Source: Xiheibacterium sp038325765 (GTDB lineage: Bacteria > Myxococcota_A > Polyangia > Nannocystales > Nannocystaceae). From it: a DNA stretch of 64,000 bases. The DNA lies in contig JBBQJI010000034.1 of NCBI GenBank assembly GCA_038325765.1, forward strand, positions 18,315-82,314, written 5' to 3'. The notes beneath the pieces are model-generated. The model made no database searches, had not been told where the DNA came from, and saw nothing but the letters and a program-made list of their open reading frames with translations. Made by a program: the position numbers and the translations under genes. Below are positions 50,671 through 59,334 of the stretch, piece by piece. Each line of letters starts with the position of its first letter. Positions within the stretch are counted from its first letter, which is position 1.

Positions 50671-51378
50671 TCCGCCCCGCCGGGTGCCCCCGACCCGCCG
50701 CCGACGGCCCGCGCCCGCCTCGCCGACGCGCGGCGCGAGCTGTACCGGCAGGCGATCGTCGAGGCGGCCGAGACCGAGTTCGCCGCCCGCGGCTACGACG
50801 ACACCCACGTGCAGACGATCGCCAAGCAGGCGGGCGTCTCGCTCGCGACGTTCTATGGCGCGTTCGGTGGCAAGTGGGAGGTGTTCCGCGCCGTGCAGCA
50901 GGATCGGCTCGCGGCGCTCATGCAGCAGGTCGGCACGTTCGTGCTCGCCGCGCGCGATCCATTCGAGCGGCTGCGCGCCGGGCTCGAGGGCTACCTGCGC
51001 TTCCACATCGAGCACCCGAGCTTCTTGCAGATGCAGCTGCGCGAGCGCGTGCCGTGGGGGACGACGGACGAGCTGCGCACGCCCGAGCAGACCCGCGCGT
51101 GGGAGACCGGCCTGCAGATGCTCACCGCCACGTTCCGCGAGGCGATGAGCACGGGGCTGATGGTCGACGACGATCCCGAGTTGTGCGCACGCATGGCGAC
51201 CGCGATGAGCCAGGTGCGGTTGGTGCGGTGGATGGATCGCGCGGGCACCGATGACGCGGATGCCGATGACGCGGATGCGGATTCGGTGGTCCGCGCGGCG
51301 ATGCTGCAATTCGTGCGGACGTTCGCGCGGCCCGAGCGGGTGGCGGAGCTCACCGCCCGACTGCGCGGCCAACTTTGA
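50653..51378 (+). CDS. TetR-family transcriptional regulator
   Basis: The protein is 241 residues from GTG 50653. The N-terminal helix-turn-helix reads AAETEFAARGYDDTHVQTIAKQAGVSLATFYGAFGGKWEVF, typical of TetR. The C-terminal region (PFERLRAGLEGYLRFHIEHP, MLTATFREAMSTGLM) is a ligand-binding domain. A DADDADAD stretch near 198-206 is encoded by a tandem repeat. It presumably represses the divergent Rieske operon through the duplicated palindromes, with an unknown inducer. The LPOR-like gene follows 65 bases downstream. Confidence 0.88.
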   Translation: MSSPVQSAPPGAPDPPPTARARLADARRELYRQAIVEAAETEFAARGYDDTHVQTIAKQAGVSLATFYGAFGGKWEVFRAVQQDRLAALMQQVGTFVLAARDPFERLRAGLEGYLRFHIEHPSFLQMQLRERVPWGTTDELRTPEQTRAWETGLQMLTATFREAMSTGLMVDDDPELCARMATAMSQVRLVRWMDRAGTDDADADDADADSVVRAAMLQFVRTFARPERVAELTARLRGQL

Positions 51379-51443
51379 CGCTGCTGCGCGAGTTTTTCGA
51401 CGAGCGCCAGTTTTCATCCGCGCTCGAACCCTGAGTCCCGACC

Positions 51444-52451
51444 ATGAACGAATCCTCCCCGACGCTCCCCACAGTCCTCATCACCGGCGCGTCCTCCGGC
51501 GTAGGGCTCTACGCCTCCTTGGCCCTCACCAAGCGCGACTGGCATGTCGTGATGGCGTGCCGGGATCTCCCGAAGGCTCGGGCGGCGGCGAACGAGCTCG
51601 GCATCCGCGGCGATCGGATCACGCTCCTCCACGTCGACCTCGCCGATCAGGCGAGCGTTCGGGGCCTCGTGCAGGCCTTCCGCGCGACGGGCCGCAGCCT
51701 CGACGTCCTGGTGTGCAACGCCGCCGTGTACCAGCCTCGCCTCGAGGAGCCGATGCGCTCCCCGGAGGGCTACGAGATCAGCGTGGCCACCAACCACTTC
51801 GGCCACTTCTTGCTCGCCAACTTGCTCCTCCCCGATCTCGAGCGGTCGACGTGGCCCTCGCGACGGCTGATCACGCTCGGGACGGTGACCGCGAATTCCG
51901 CCGAGTTCGGCGGCAAGGTCCCGATCCCCGCTCCCGCCGACCTCGGCGACCTGGCCGGCCTCGAGGCGGGCTTCTTGGCGCCGGTCGCCATGATCGACGG
52001 CAAGCGCTTCAAGCCAGGCAAGGCCTACAAAGATAGCAAGCTCTGCAACATGATCGTGGGCCGCGAGTTCCATCGGCGGCACCACGCGCGCACAGGCATC
52101 GTGTTCAACACGCTGTACCCGGGCTGCGTCGCCGACAGTGCGCTCTTCCGCAGCACGCCGCGCGCCTTCCAGGTGATTTTTCCGTGGTTCCAGAAGAACA
52201 TCACGAAGGGCTACGTCACCCAGGCGCTCTCGGGCGAGCGCGTCGCCGAGGTGGTCGCCGGCGAGGACTTCGCGGAGTCCGGCGTCCACTGGAGTTGGGG
52301 CAACCGGCAGCGTGAGGGGCGCAAGGCGTTCTCCCAGCCCCTGAGCGCGCGGGCGCAGGACCAAGCGCTGGCCGAGCGCCTCTGGGACGCGAGCGTTCGC
52401 TGCGTCGGGCTGTCTGCGGGGGCTGGCGCGGAGGACCAGGCGCCGCGGTGA
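51444..52451 (+). CDS. Light-dependent protochlorophyllide reductase (LPOR)-type SDR
   Basis: The protein is 335 residues. GASSGVGLY 15-23 is the NADPH site; CNAAVY 91-96 and the catalytic Tyr195-Lys199 (YKDSK) follow. Whole stretches match light-dependent POR rather than ordinary SDRs: HVVMACRD, SVATNHFGHFLL, GTVTANSAEFGGKVPIPAP, PGKAYKDSKLCN, LYPGCVADS (Cys228), FPWFQKNITKGYV and WSWGNRQ. The essential POR residues Tyr193, Lys197 and Cys226 (cyanobacterial numbering) are all present with an offset of two. POR reduces protochlorophyllide to chlorophyllide using NADPH and light. No other chlorophyll genes are in the window, so the true substrate is open. Confidence 0.85.
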   Translation: MNESSPTLPTVLITGASSGVGLYASLALTKRDWHVVMACRDLPKARAAANELGIRGDRITLLHVDLADQASVRGLVQAFRATGRSLDVLVCNAAVYQPRLEEPMRSPEGYEISVATNHFGHFLLANLLLPDLERSTWPSRRLITLGTVTANSAEFGGKVPIPAPADLGDLAGLEAGFLAPVAMIDGKRFKPGKAYKDSKLCNMIVGREFHRRHHARTGIVFNTLYPGCVADSALFRSTPRAFQVIFPWFQKNITKGYVTQALSGERVAEVVAGEDFAESGVHWSWGNRQREGRKAFSQPLSARAQDQALAERLWDASVRCVGLSAGAGAEDQAPR

Positions 52452-52481
52452 CGCAGCGGAAAGCCCGACGTGCCGGGCGGC

Positions 52482-52940
52482 TCATGACGGGCGATCGACG
52501 GCGTAGCGGAGCAGGATGAGGATCGTGGCCGCGGCGCTCACCAGGTGCATCGCCTCGGTGGCGACGAGCGTCGTGACGTTGAAGAGCTCGGCACCTTCCA
52601 TGTACGGCGCGTAGACGGCGCTCACCGGGCCGCCGGCGTAGAGCACGACGACGACCGCCGACACGATCAGGAAGAGTCGCACGGGGCGCTTGGCCCAGCG
52701 TCCGCACAGCGCCAGCGCGACGCCCCCCGCGACGGCGCCGATCGTGCTCGCCATGAGCACCTCGCCCAGGCCGAGCGTCATGCGGTCTACCGCGTCGCCG
52801 ACGGCCCAGAGGAGCGAATTCCCGGCCGCGCCGGCGAGCGCTGCCGCGACTGTCGCGGCGGGGAGGCGCGCGAGCAGGACGCGCTCTGTGGCGACGTCTC
52901 GATGTTCCGAAGTGCGTGATGGGTGGGAGCTCGGCCCCAT
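52482..52940 (-). CDS. DUF6069-like four-helix membrane protein
   Basis: The protein is up to 152 residues from ATG 52940; a start at a GTG near 52892 is also possible. Four membrane helices are clear, including VLMASTIGAVAGGVALALCG, LFLIVSAVVVVLYAG and LVATEAMHLVSAAATILILL. The pattern and the MHLV motif fit the DUF6069 family, whose function is unknown. It faces the LPOR-type gene tail-to-tail across 30 bases. Confidence 0.65.
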   Translation of the reverse strand: MGPSSHPSRTSEHRDVATERVLLARLPAATVAAALAGAAGNSLLWAVGDAVDRMTLGLGEVLMASTIGAVAGGVALALCGRWAKRPVRLFLIVSAVVVVLYAGGPVSAVYAPYMEGAELFNVTTLVATEAMHLVSAAATILILLRYAVDRPS

Positions 52941-53191
52941 GTCGCGGACGATATCGCATCGGGCGGTCGTGATCGACGCGGGGCAGGGGCATCAGGCGTG
53001 CGCAACGTGCGGCCGATGCTCGACGCTAGGGGATCGACGCGACGCGTGCCGGCGAGTGCGAGGCGGAGTGTCGGTGGCTTCAGCCGTGTTGGCACGCAAG
53101 GAGCATCGCCAGCGCGCGCTCGAGGTTCGCCGCCCATCGAAAACCCGGGGCGTCGTGTCACACCGGCGCCGAGCGCCATATACAGCGGGAG
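52941..53191. other. Intergenic region, nothing recognised
   Basis: These 251 bases lie between divergent genes. I see no gene, tRNA or strong palindrome. The last bases (GCGGGAG) may serve as ribosome site for ATG 53192. Confidence 0.4.
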
Positions 53192-53362
53192 ATGTCGCGC
53201 TCGATGCCCCGCTTGCTGCCCGCGTCTGCCCTCCTCGTGTTCGGTCTCGCCGCGCTCGCAGGCGTGCGAACTGGACGTGCTGCGGTGCTACCCAAGCCCG
53301 ATCTCGTGGTCGCGTCGGCGACCATCGGTGGGGTGCGGGTCGAGCCGGGCAGATGTCGATGA
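53192..53362 (+). pseudogene. 5' fragment of a broken CARDB lipoprotein/cytochrome gene
   Basis: ATG 53192 encodes a signal peptide (MSRSMPRLLPASALLVFGLA) and the start of a CARDB domain (PKPDLVVASATIGGVRVEPG), then stops. The CARDB domain resumes in another frame at 53353 (GSHTLHVRLDTGGAIAESDE). The middle of the domain is missing, so a deletion with frame change has split the gene. Confidence 0.65.
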
Positions 53363-54402
53363 AGCCGGGGTCCCACACACTGCACGTGCGGCTCGACACC
53401 GGGGGAGCGATCGCCGAGTCCGACGAGGGCAACAATGCGTTCGATATCACCTTCGAGCTCACCGGCAAGTGCTCGAAGGCGCAGCCGACCGACGACCCAG
53501 GCAAGCGCACCAAGCTGGCCAAGCAGCGCGCGACACCGACGAGGGCGGTGGAGATGCTCGCCGAGCAGCAGTACGAGTTGGTCGCGGTGCCGAGGATGAA
53601 GGTCGACTCGAAGTACAAGCGCGCCGAGGACGTGAAGTTTCAGATCGTCGACGGGAGCGCGACGTTGACGGGTCCGAAGCTGTGGCTGCGGATGCACGAG
53701 ATCGAGTACTACACGCCGTACACGGTGCCGCGACGGGCGAACGCGCAGATGGGTTGGAATCTGCGCACGCCGAGCTGGACCATGCGCGACGACGAGAGTC
53801 TGCTGATCAAGTGGCGATGGTCGCCCGATGCCGATGATGCACCGGCGCTGTCGACGCTCGACGAGCCGACCAGTGCGCTGCTGTTCATCGATGGAAAATC
53901 GTACGCGACGATGGTGGACTACGACGCGGCGACCCAGTCGCTCACCAGCTTCGCGCATGGCGTGCCGATGAAGAACGCGGACTGGCCGCTCGAGATCAGC
54001 TTGGTCGTCCGCGAAGCCGACCAGCTGTATGCCGCGACGAAGAAGACCATCGGTCGTGGGAGCACGTACGACGACTACGACGCTGCGCTCACGGCGGTGT
54101 TCTCGCACGATCGCTGCACGAGCTGTCACTCAGTCGGCAGCGAGGGGGCGATCGCCGACTATCACTGGGACCGGAACGGTTCTCGGCCCGATATCGGTGG
54201 CCCTCAGGAACCCGACTCGTGCATGTCGTGCTGCCACTACCAGGCCATCGATCGCGACTGGCGATCGCCGCGCTTCGATCAGGATCTCGACTTTTCACAG
54301 ATGACGACACGGCAGATCTGCGTGACGATGACCACCAATCTCGACGATCAGTCGCTTTGGGAGCACTTCCGGGACGACCCCAGGGTGCACTGTCCGCCGT
54401 GA
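53353..54402 (+). CDS. 3' part of the split gene: CARDB tail plus cytochrome-like C-terminus
   Basis: The protein is 349 residues from ATG 53353, which overlaps the 5' fragment by ten bases and lacks a signal peptide. The first 40 residues are the end of a CARDB adhesion-like domain (AESDEGNNAFDITFEL). The middle region is unrecognised. C255-x2-C258-H259 (CTSCHS) is a haem motif, and CMSCCH (290-295) is a second, imperfect one. Without a signal peptide, haem attachment is unlikely, so this is probably the main part of a disrupted gene; translational coupling could still permit expression. Confidence 0.6.
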   Translation: MSMKPGSHTLHVRLDTGGAIAESDEGNNAFDITFELTGKCSKAQPTDDPGKRTKLAKQRATPTRAVEMLAEQQYELVAVPRMKVDSKYKRAEDVKFQIVDGSATLTGPKLWLRMHEIEYYTPYTVPRRANAQMGWNLRTPSWTMRDDESLLIKWRWSPDADDAPALSTLDEPTSALLFIDGKSYATMVDYDAATQSLTSFAHGVPMKNADWPLEISLVVREADQLYAATKKTIGRGSTYDDYDAALTAVFSHDRCTSCHSVGSEGAIADYHWDRNGSRPDIGGPQEPDSCMSCCHYQAIDRDWRSPRFDQDLDFSQMTTRQICVTMTTNLDDQSLWEHFRDDPRVHCPP

Positions 54403-54433
54403 CGCACTGCGGACCGAGCCCCCGCGCTCTCCG

Positions 54434-54760
54434 TCAATCCCGCCCGCTCGGCGTCGTCTCCACCAACCCCATCCCGACCTTCTTCGTCCACCACAGCAGC
54501 CCGACCACGAGGTTTCTACGGTCGTCGACGAAGCTCGGCTTCTTGCCCTCGAAGGCGTGGCCGACGAACTGCAGCGTCCAGCCGACGGTGAACATCGTGG
54601 CGGCGAGCGGCAGGCCAACGAGCGTCATGCCGACCGGGATCGAGCCGGCGATGAGCGGGATGCCGACGGCGTGGCAGGCCTGGTTGACGGGGTTTTGGTG
54701 ATCGCCCGCGTAGCTGTCCATGAGCTGGGACCACTCGGGGTTGAGACGGATGGCGGCCAT
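54434..54760 (-). CDS. Mpo1-like (DUF962/YGL010w) membrane protein
   Basis: The protein is 108 residues from ATG 54760, with an AGGAT ribosome site. The pattern MDSYAGDHQNPVNQACHAVG and then IPLI, with later GHAFEGKKPSF, matches the Mpo1-like family. In yeast the relative is an iron-dependent dioxygenase that shortens 2-hydroxy fatty acids from sphingolipid bases. Two membrane helices are visible. It follows a TetR gene by 17 bases and is probably controlled by it. Confidence 0.85.
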   Translation of the reverse strand: MAAIRLNPEWSQLMDSYAGDHQNPVNQACHAVGIPLIAGSIPVGMTLVGLPLAATMFTVGWTLQFVGHAFEGKKPSFVDDRRNLVVGLLWWTKKVGMGLVETTPSGRD

Positions 54761-54777
54761 GATGAGATCCTCGTGGG

Positions 54778-55392
54778 TCAGGGGTTGGCGGCGGGCCCGA
54801 CGATGCACACCAGTGCATCGACCAAGGCGGTGATGAAGCGATCGTCGGACACCACAGGGTGTCCGAGCACGTGGGCATGGACCGAGCCCTCGACCAAGCC
54901 GAAGACGACGAAGGCGCGCGCGAGCGGATCGGCCGCGGCGCCCCAGCGTTCGAGCAGCGCGGCGATGCGCTCGACGAGCGCGCGCTCGCCCGCGCCCCAG
55001 ATGGCCTCGAGCTGGGGATCGGCGTGTCGACGCTCGGTCATCACCGCGTGCAGGGCTGGATCCTCGCGGTGTAGATCCATCACCAGGCCGACGACGGCGC
55101 CAAGCCGCTCGCGCGTGGGGGCCGGCCCGCTCTCGCCGCGCTCGAGCAGTGCGACGGTGCGCTGACCGATCTCGCCCAGGCGCATGGCCGCGAGCTCGCG
55201 GAGCACGACGTCCTTGCTCTCGAAATACTGATAGAAGCTGCCGGTCGCGACGCGGGCACGATCCGCGATGGACTTGCTGGTGGTCCCCGCGTAGCCGCGC
55301 GCCGCGAACTCGCGGGCAGCCGCGGTCAGCAGCGCGGCGCGGGTCTTGACCGCGCGCGACTGCAGCGGGACACGGGGCGCGGCGACGGGCAC
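54778..55392 (-). CDS. TetR-family transcriptional regulator
   Basis: The protein is 204 residues from GTG 55392; a longer start at ATG 55479 would place a putative operator inside the coding region. The helix-turn-helix (AAREFAARGYAGTTSKSIADRARVATGSFYQYFESKDVVL) is clear. The C-terminal domain ends DALVCIVGPAANP. It is co-directional with the Mpo1-like gene 17 bases downstream, likely its target. Confidence 0.88.
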   Translation of the reverse strand: MPVAAPRVPLQSRAVKTRAALLTAAAREFAARGYAGTTSKSIADRARVATGSFYQYFESKDVVLRELAAMRLGEIGQRTVALLERGESGPAPTRERLGAVVGLVMDLHREDPALHAVMTERRHADPQLEAIWGAGERALVERIAALLERWGAAADPLARAFVVFGLVEGSVHAHVLGHPVVSDDRFITALVDALVCIVGPAANP

Positions 55393-55445
55393 GGCGGCAG
55401 TCTGCCCCGTACTGAACCCGACGTCGAGTTCATATTGAGATTCTC

Positions 55446-55459
55446 TCGCAGATCCGCGA
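55446..55459. promoter_or_regulatory. Near-palindrome upstream of tetR, candidate operator
   Basis: TCGCAGATCCGCGA reads the same on both strands at 12 of 14 positions, flanked by TTCTC and GAGAA. It lies 54 bases ahead of GTG 55392 and could be an autoregulatory site. Confidence 0.45.
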
Positions 55460-55495
55460 GAAGCGGGCTTGTGGGGCATAGGCCGCGACGATCGC

Positions 55496-56740
55496 TCACA
55501 GCGGCTCGATGCCGCTGGGCAGTCCCGCGAACTTCGCCGCGACGTCGCCGCGATCGACCTGCGCGACGCCGGCGGTGCCCTCGCGGCCCGAGCTGCCGGC
55601 GCTGCCATCGGTGCCCGTGCTGCCGTCGGTGCCGCGCGAGGCCGTCTCCGCCGAGCTCGAGCCGCCCGAGCCGCCACTGCCGCCGTCACCGTCCGAGCCC
55701 TCGTAACCGCCGCGCCCGCCTCCGACGTCGAGCCGGATCATGCCGGCGAGCTCGGGGTGCTCGGCGTCGACGACCAGCACGATCGATCCGCCCGGGCCAC
55801 CGTCGCCCCCGACGCCGCCGTTGCCACCGTTGCCACCGTTGCCGCCCACGCCAGCGCTGCCGCCCGAGCCGCCGCCGCCGCCCTGACCGCCCGAACCACC
55901 GGGCCCGCCCGCGCCGCCCCTGGCCACGAGCGTGTAGCCGATCGCGGGATCGAACAGCACGACGTCCGTCGCGTCGCCTTCGAACACGAGCATGCCGAGC
56001 CGTGCGTGGTGCGGTGTGCGGACCATCGTCGCCCACGCGGTGATCGATCCGCCCCGGCCACCGGCGCCACCGTTGCCGCCTTGGCTGCCGCCGGTGCCGT
56101 CGCCACCGTGGCCGCCCGAGGCGTCGGATCCGCCCGACTGCCCGGCCACCCCAGCGTTGCCCGGCCGCCCGGTCGCGCCGCCGGGGCCGTCGGGGCCCGA
56201 CACGCCGCCGCCGGTGATGCACGCGTATGACGGCGGCAGCGCGCGTTTGGCGGGTGCGACCTCGTTCTGCCGCTTGTAGATCGCCTCGAGGCGAAAGCCG
56301 CTGCTCGCGGTCGCGAGCACGTCGGGGTTGGGCGTGAACCACCCCGACTCGGCGTCGACGTTGCCGCCGTCGACGGTGAGGGTGAACTCGTCGAAGCCCA
56401 GTTTGCCGATGCGCGAGGCCGCCTGGGCGTCGCCGGCCCAGGTCTCGAACGTCTTGGCCTTGTCGCGCGCGACGTGCCTGGCAGCGGCCGATAGCGCGAG
56501 CTGCACCGGCGCCCGCGGGCAGATGCCGTCGCCGCGCAGGCCCAGCGTGATCCTCGAGACGTTCCAGTTGTCCATGTTCACCGTGGTGTGCCGGATCGTG
56601 TTGATCGCGAGCACGCACCCCGGCGTCGTCACCAGCAGGCCGCCGAGCGCCGCGCGCAGCGAGAGCGCCTCTGGTAGCGAGCAGGATTGGCGACGCGACG
56701 AGGTGCGGGGAGCCGTGGTCATCGGGGGTCGGCGGATCAT
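55496..56740 (-). CDS. Glycine-rich lipoprotein
   Basis: The protein is 414 residues from ATG 56740. A signal with Cys near 42 (LGGLLVTTPGC) is followed by a domain of about 130 residues (INTIRHTTVNMDNWNVSRIT ... FRLEAIYKRQ). Then come two large Gly-rich blocks (GGAGGPGGSGGQGGGGGSGG and similar, about 185-240 and 280-350) around small non-repetitive segments. The pattern recalls PE_PGRS or collagen-like surface proteins. Function unknown. It ends KFAGLPSGIEPL. Confidence 0.75.
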   Translation of the reverse strand: MIRRPPMTTAPRTSSRRQSCSLPEALSLRAALGGLLVTTPGCVLAINTIRHTTVNMDNWNVSRITLGLRGDGICPRAPVQLALSAAARHVARDKAKTFETWAGDAQAASRIGKLGFDEFTLTVDGGNVDAESGWFTPNPDVLATASSGFRLEAIYKRQNEVAPAKRALPPSYACITGGGVSGPDGPGGATGRPGNAGVAGQSGGSDASGGHGGDGTGGSQGGNGGAGGRGGSITAWATMVRTPHHARLGMLVFEGDATDVVLFDPAIGYTLVARGGAGGPGGSGGQGGGGGSGGSAGVGGNGGNGGNGGVGGDGGPGGSIVLVVDAEHPELAGMIRLDVGGGRGGYEGSDGDGGSGGSGGSSSAETASRGTDGSTGTDGSAGSSGREGTAGVAQVDRGDVAAKFAGLPSGIEPL

Positions 56741-56870
56741 GAACGCTTTCTCGCGATCATGACGTGCGCGATCGGCCTGGTGCCACCGCGTCTGACTCGA
56801 GCCGGAGGCGGCCAGAAACGGGCCGCGCGGCCCCGTGGCGCCGGCTGGGCACCCTCGCCATAGAACGCGC

Positions 56871-57560
56871 ATGGACCGAGCTCCCGCGGCGAACGAAGCC
56901 GGCGTCGACGACGCGCCCCTGTGGGATGCGTACCACCGGCTCCTGCTCGGACCGGACGTCTCTCGGCTGCGCAAACTGCTGGTCCGCTACGATCTCTTTC
57001 GTAGGGTCGCGGATCTGCCCGGGGACATCGTCGAGTGCGGCGTGTTCAAGGGCGCGGGCCTGCTGACGTGGCTGAAGTTCCTGCACATCCATGCCCCCGG
57101 CTCGGCCAAGCGGGTGGTCGGCTTCGACACGTTCGATGCGTTCGCCGAGGCGAGCGGTGCGGACGTGGGTGCGGTGGCGGCGTTCGTGCGCGAGACCGGT
57201 CACCGCGGCACGAGCCCGTCGGCGCTCGTGGCGATGGCCCAGGCTGCCGGCATCGATCCGGCGCACATCGAGCTCGTCGCCGGCGATGTGCAGAGCACGG
57301 CCTTCCGTTACGCGCGGGACAACCCGGGCTTTCGAATCTCGCTGTTGCACATGGATCTGGATCTCGGGGATCCGACGTTCGCGGTGCTCACGGCGTTGTG
57401 GCCGCGGGTGGTGCGGGGCGGCATCGTGGTGTTCGACGAGTACGCGTCGCCGAGGTGGAGCGAGAGCGAGGGCGTGGATCGGTTCTTCGCGACCATGGAT
57501 GTCCGGCTAAGGACCGTGCCGCACGGGCGGACGCCGACGGCGTATGTCGTGAAGGGGTGA
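56871..57560 (+). CDS. TylF/MycF-like O-methyltransferase
   Basis: The protein is 229 residues from ATG 56871. DIVECGVFKGAGLLTWLKFL and GFDTFDAFAEA match the SAM-binding part of the macrocin O-methyltransferase (TylF) family; LLHMDLDLGDPTFAVL includes the metal-binding DxD motif, and GGIVVFDEYASPRWSE follows. It would methylate a sugar hydroxyl on a polyketide or glycan. No biosynthetic gene cluster is adjacent, so the substrate is unknown. Confidence 0.85.
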   Translation: MDRAPAANEAGVDDAPLWDAYHRLLLGPDVSRLRKLLVRYDLFRRVADLPGDIVECGVFKGAGLLTWLKFLHIHAPGSAKRVVGFDTFDAFAEASGADVGAVAAFVRETGHRGTSPSALVAMAQAAGIDPAHIELVAGDVQSTAFRYARDNPGFRISLLHMDLDLGDPTFAVLTALWPRVVRGGIVVFDEYASPRWSESEGVDRFFATMDVRLRTVPHGRTPTAYVVKG

Positions 57561-57596
57561 GGCAGGCCAGTTCACGCAGGCATGACCGCGCCCTAA

Positions 57597-58910
57597 CTAA
57601 CGTCGCCAGCGGTCCGGCGACTGCGGCTGCGTACGGATGCGCGCTGCCAGCGTGCGAAGCTCCGGGGACGGCGCGAACGGATCGCGCTCGAGCATGTCTT
57701 CGTCGACCTCTTCCCAGGAAAAGCCGAGCTTGCTGTCGTCGTGCACCGGTGCCGTCGGTGTCAGCGCTCGCGCGCGCATGGCCGCGAGTTCACCGGAGCA
57801 AGCGGCGAGCGCTCGCGCTGCGCGGCGCCGCACCCCTACGTCGAGCTCCGGATCGCCCAGCACGGTCGCGAGCTCGTGATGGCACCACGGTTGGTCGATG
57901 CAAGCGAGCAGCATCGACGTCCGTTCGGCGCACATCGGGCTGCCCCGCAGCGCGCGGCGAACGATCGGCGGCGCCTCGTCGGCGGAGTATTCGAGCAGCA
58001 GGAACGAGAGCGAGTCGAGCATCGGATTGCCGAGGTAGCCGGCGACCTGTTCGACGGCGGCGAAGCGGCGGACGAGCTCGAGTGCGTCGGGCACGTCGAC
58101 ACCACGATCCAGAAGATAGCGTGCGACCTCGCATGCGATGAACGGATGATGCGTCGCGGGATCGAGCGCGCGGAGCACTCGTCGCGCTTGCGCATCGAGG
58201 TCGATCGAATGCGTCCGTGCCGATGCGAGCAACCCGGCGGAGACATGGTCGGGCGGACCTACGAGGCTACCCGCGGCCCGTGCCAAGGCTTCCGGCGGGA
58301 CCAGGCGCGCAACGTCGTCGACCAAACTCCGCGAACGCTCGCGATCGCTGAGCAAACCGAGCGCCCAATCGAGATGCGCAGCGCTGGACGGCGCCATCGA
58401 CGGATCGAGACCCGCCATCACGTGCCGACGCGACGGCTCGACGCCTCCCCACTCGAGCGCCGCGACGTCCGCGTGGATCGCCTCGAGCTCGTCGCACAGC
58501 ACGAAGCTTTGCTCGGTGATGCGGCGGATCAACTTCTGATCACGCAGCCGAGCGAGGCCCGCATTCACGAGGCCACCACCCGGTAGCCAGCTGCGCAGCT
58601 CGGCCTCCGGGACGTGGTCGGTCGTGAAGCCCGCGACGCGGTTCGCGAAGAACCACGTATCGATGATGAGAGCGCCCTCCTCGCCGAAGTCCATGTCGAT
58701 GCTCTCGCCTTCGGGCCCCTCGAGGCGCAGGCCTGCGCCGTGGAAGCTCGCGCGCCAGTGCGGGTGTCCCGGCACATCTCCGCTCTCGTGATGCAGCGAC
58801 TCCGCGACCTCGACCAACCAAGTCTGCCGAGCGCGCTGGCGACAGAGACAGACGAGTAACCAGAGCTGCCACGGCGGCCCACCGAAGCGGCGGGTCAGTC
58901 GCGTACACAT
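57597..58910 (-). CDS. HEAT-repeat-like protein of unknown function
   Basis: The protein is 437 residues from ATG 58910 (the frame extends to 59048 without a better start). An N-terminal globular region (residues 20-150) precedes repeated helical pairs (ALDPATHHPFIACEVARYLL, IVRRALRGSPMCAERTSMLL, ELDVGVRRRAARALAAC), typical of HEAT/armadillo repeats. No membrane segment or enzyme motif. It could be a scaffold protein. Confidence 0.65.
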   Translation of the reverse strand: MCTRLTRRFGGPPWQLWLLVCLCRQRARQTWLVEVAESLHHESGDVPGHPHWRASFHGAGLRLEGPEGESIDMDFGEEGALIIDTWFFANRVAGFTTDHVPEAELRSWLPGGGLVNAGLARLRDQKLIRRITEQSFVLCDELEAIHADVAALEWGGVEPSRRHVMAGLDPSMAPSSAAHLDWALGLLSDRERSRSLVDDVARLVPPEALARAAGSLVGPPDHVSAGLLASARTHSIDLDAQARRVLRALDPATHHPFIACEVARYLLDRGVDVPDALELVRRFAAVEQVAGYLGNPMLDSLSFLLLEYSADEAPPIVRRALRGSPMCAERTSMLLACIDQPWCHHELATVLGDPELDVGVRRRAARALAACSGELAAMRARALTPTAPVHDDSKLGFSWEEVDEDMLERDPFAPSPELRTLAARIRTQPQSPDRWRR

Positions 58911-58970
58911 CGAGGTGACCGGGTCGTGCAACGGCCACAGCGTAGCGTGATTCGATGCGCCTGCGCGCGT

Positions 58971-59109
58971 GGCCGCGCGCCGGCCCACGACGAAGATCGA
59001 CGACGACTGCGGCATCATCATGTCGCCCGAGTTCACCGAGATCGGCATCGGCGATCTCGCCGGCGGATCCCCGGTACGTATGTGGACGCAGGTGTTCGCG
59101 GCGCCCTGA
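58971..59109 (+). pseudogene. C-terminal relic of a CAP/SCP-domain protein
   Basis: The frame through TTKIDDDCGIIMSPEFTEIG and GSPVRMWTQVFAAP, then stop, matches the C-terminus of CAP (cysteine-rich secretory) domains, which end IMSP..TEIG..YWTQVF. The rest of the gene is absent; the HEAT-like gene starts just upstream on the other strand. Confidence 0.5.
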
Positions 59110-59334
59110 GCGAGCGCTCGCGGGCGCAGAGGAACCGCGTCGGTGTGAACACGCGCGGGGCGTCGCCGCGGACAGCCACGCGGCGGCGGGCCGAGCAGTG
59201 GCGTGACCTTCTAGCTAGGCGCCGCGGGAGAGCACTCGGGCGCTCGAGCGGCTGGGTGAGGGTAGATGCGACCCCCCCCCATCGCCTTCCACGTCCCATA
59301 CCCGTGTCCCAGTCGCGGTCCGATGAATTCGCCG
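59110..59334. other. Gap, nothing recognised
   Basis: These 225 bases lie between two relics. I see no coding or RNA feature. Confidence 0.4.
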
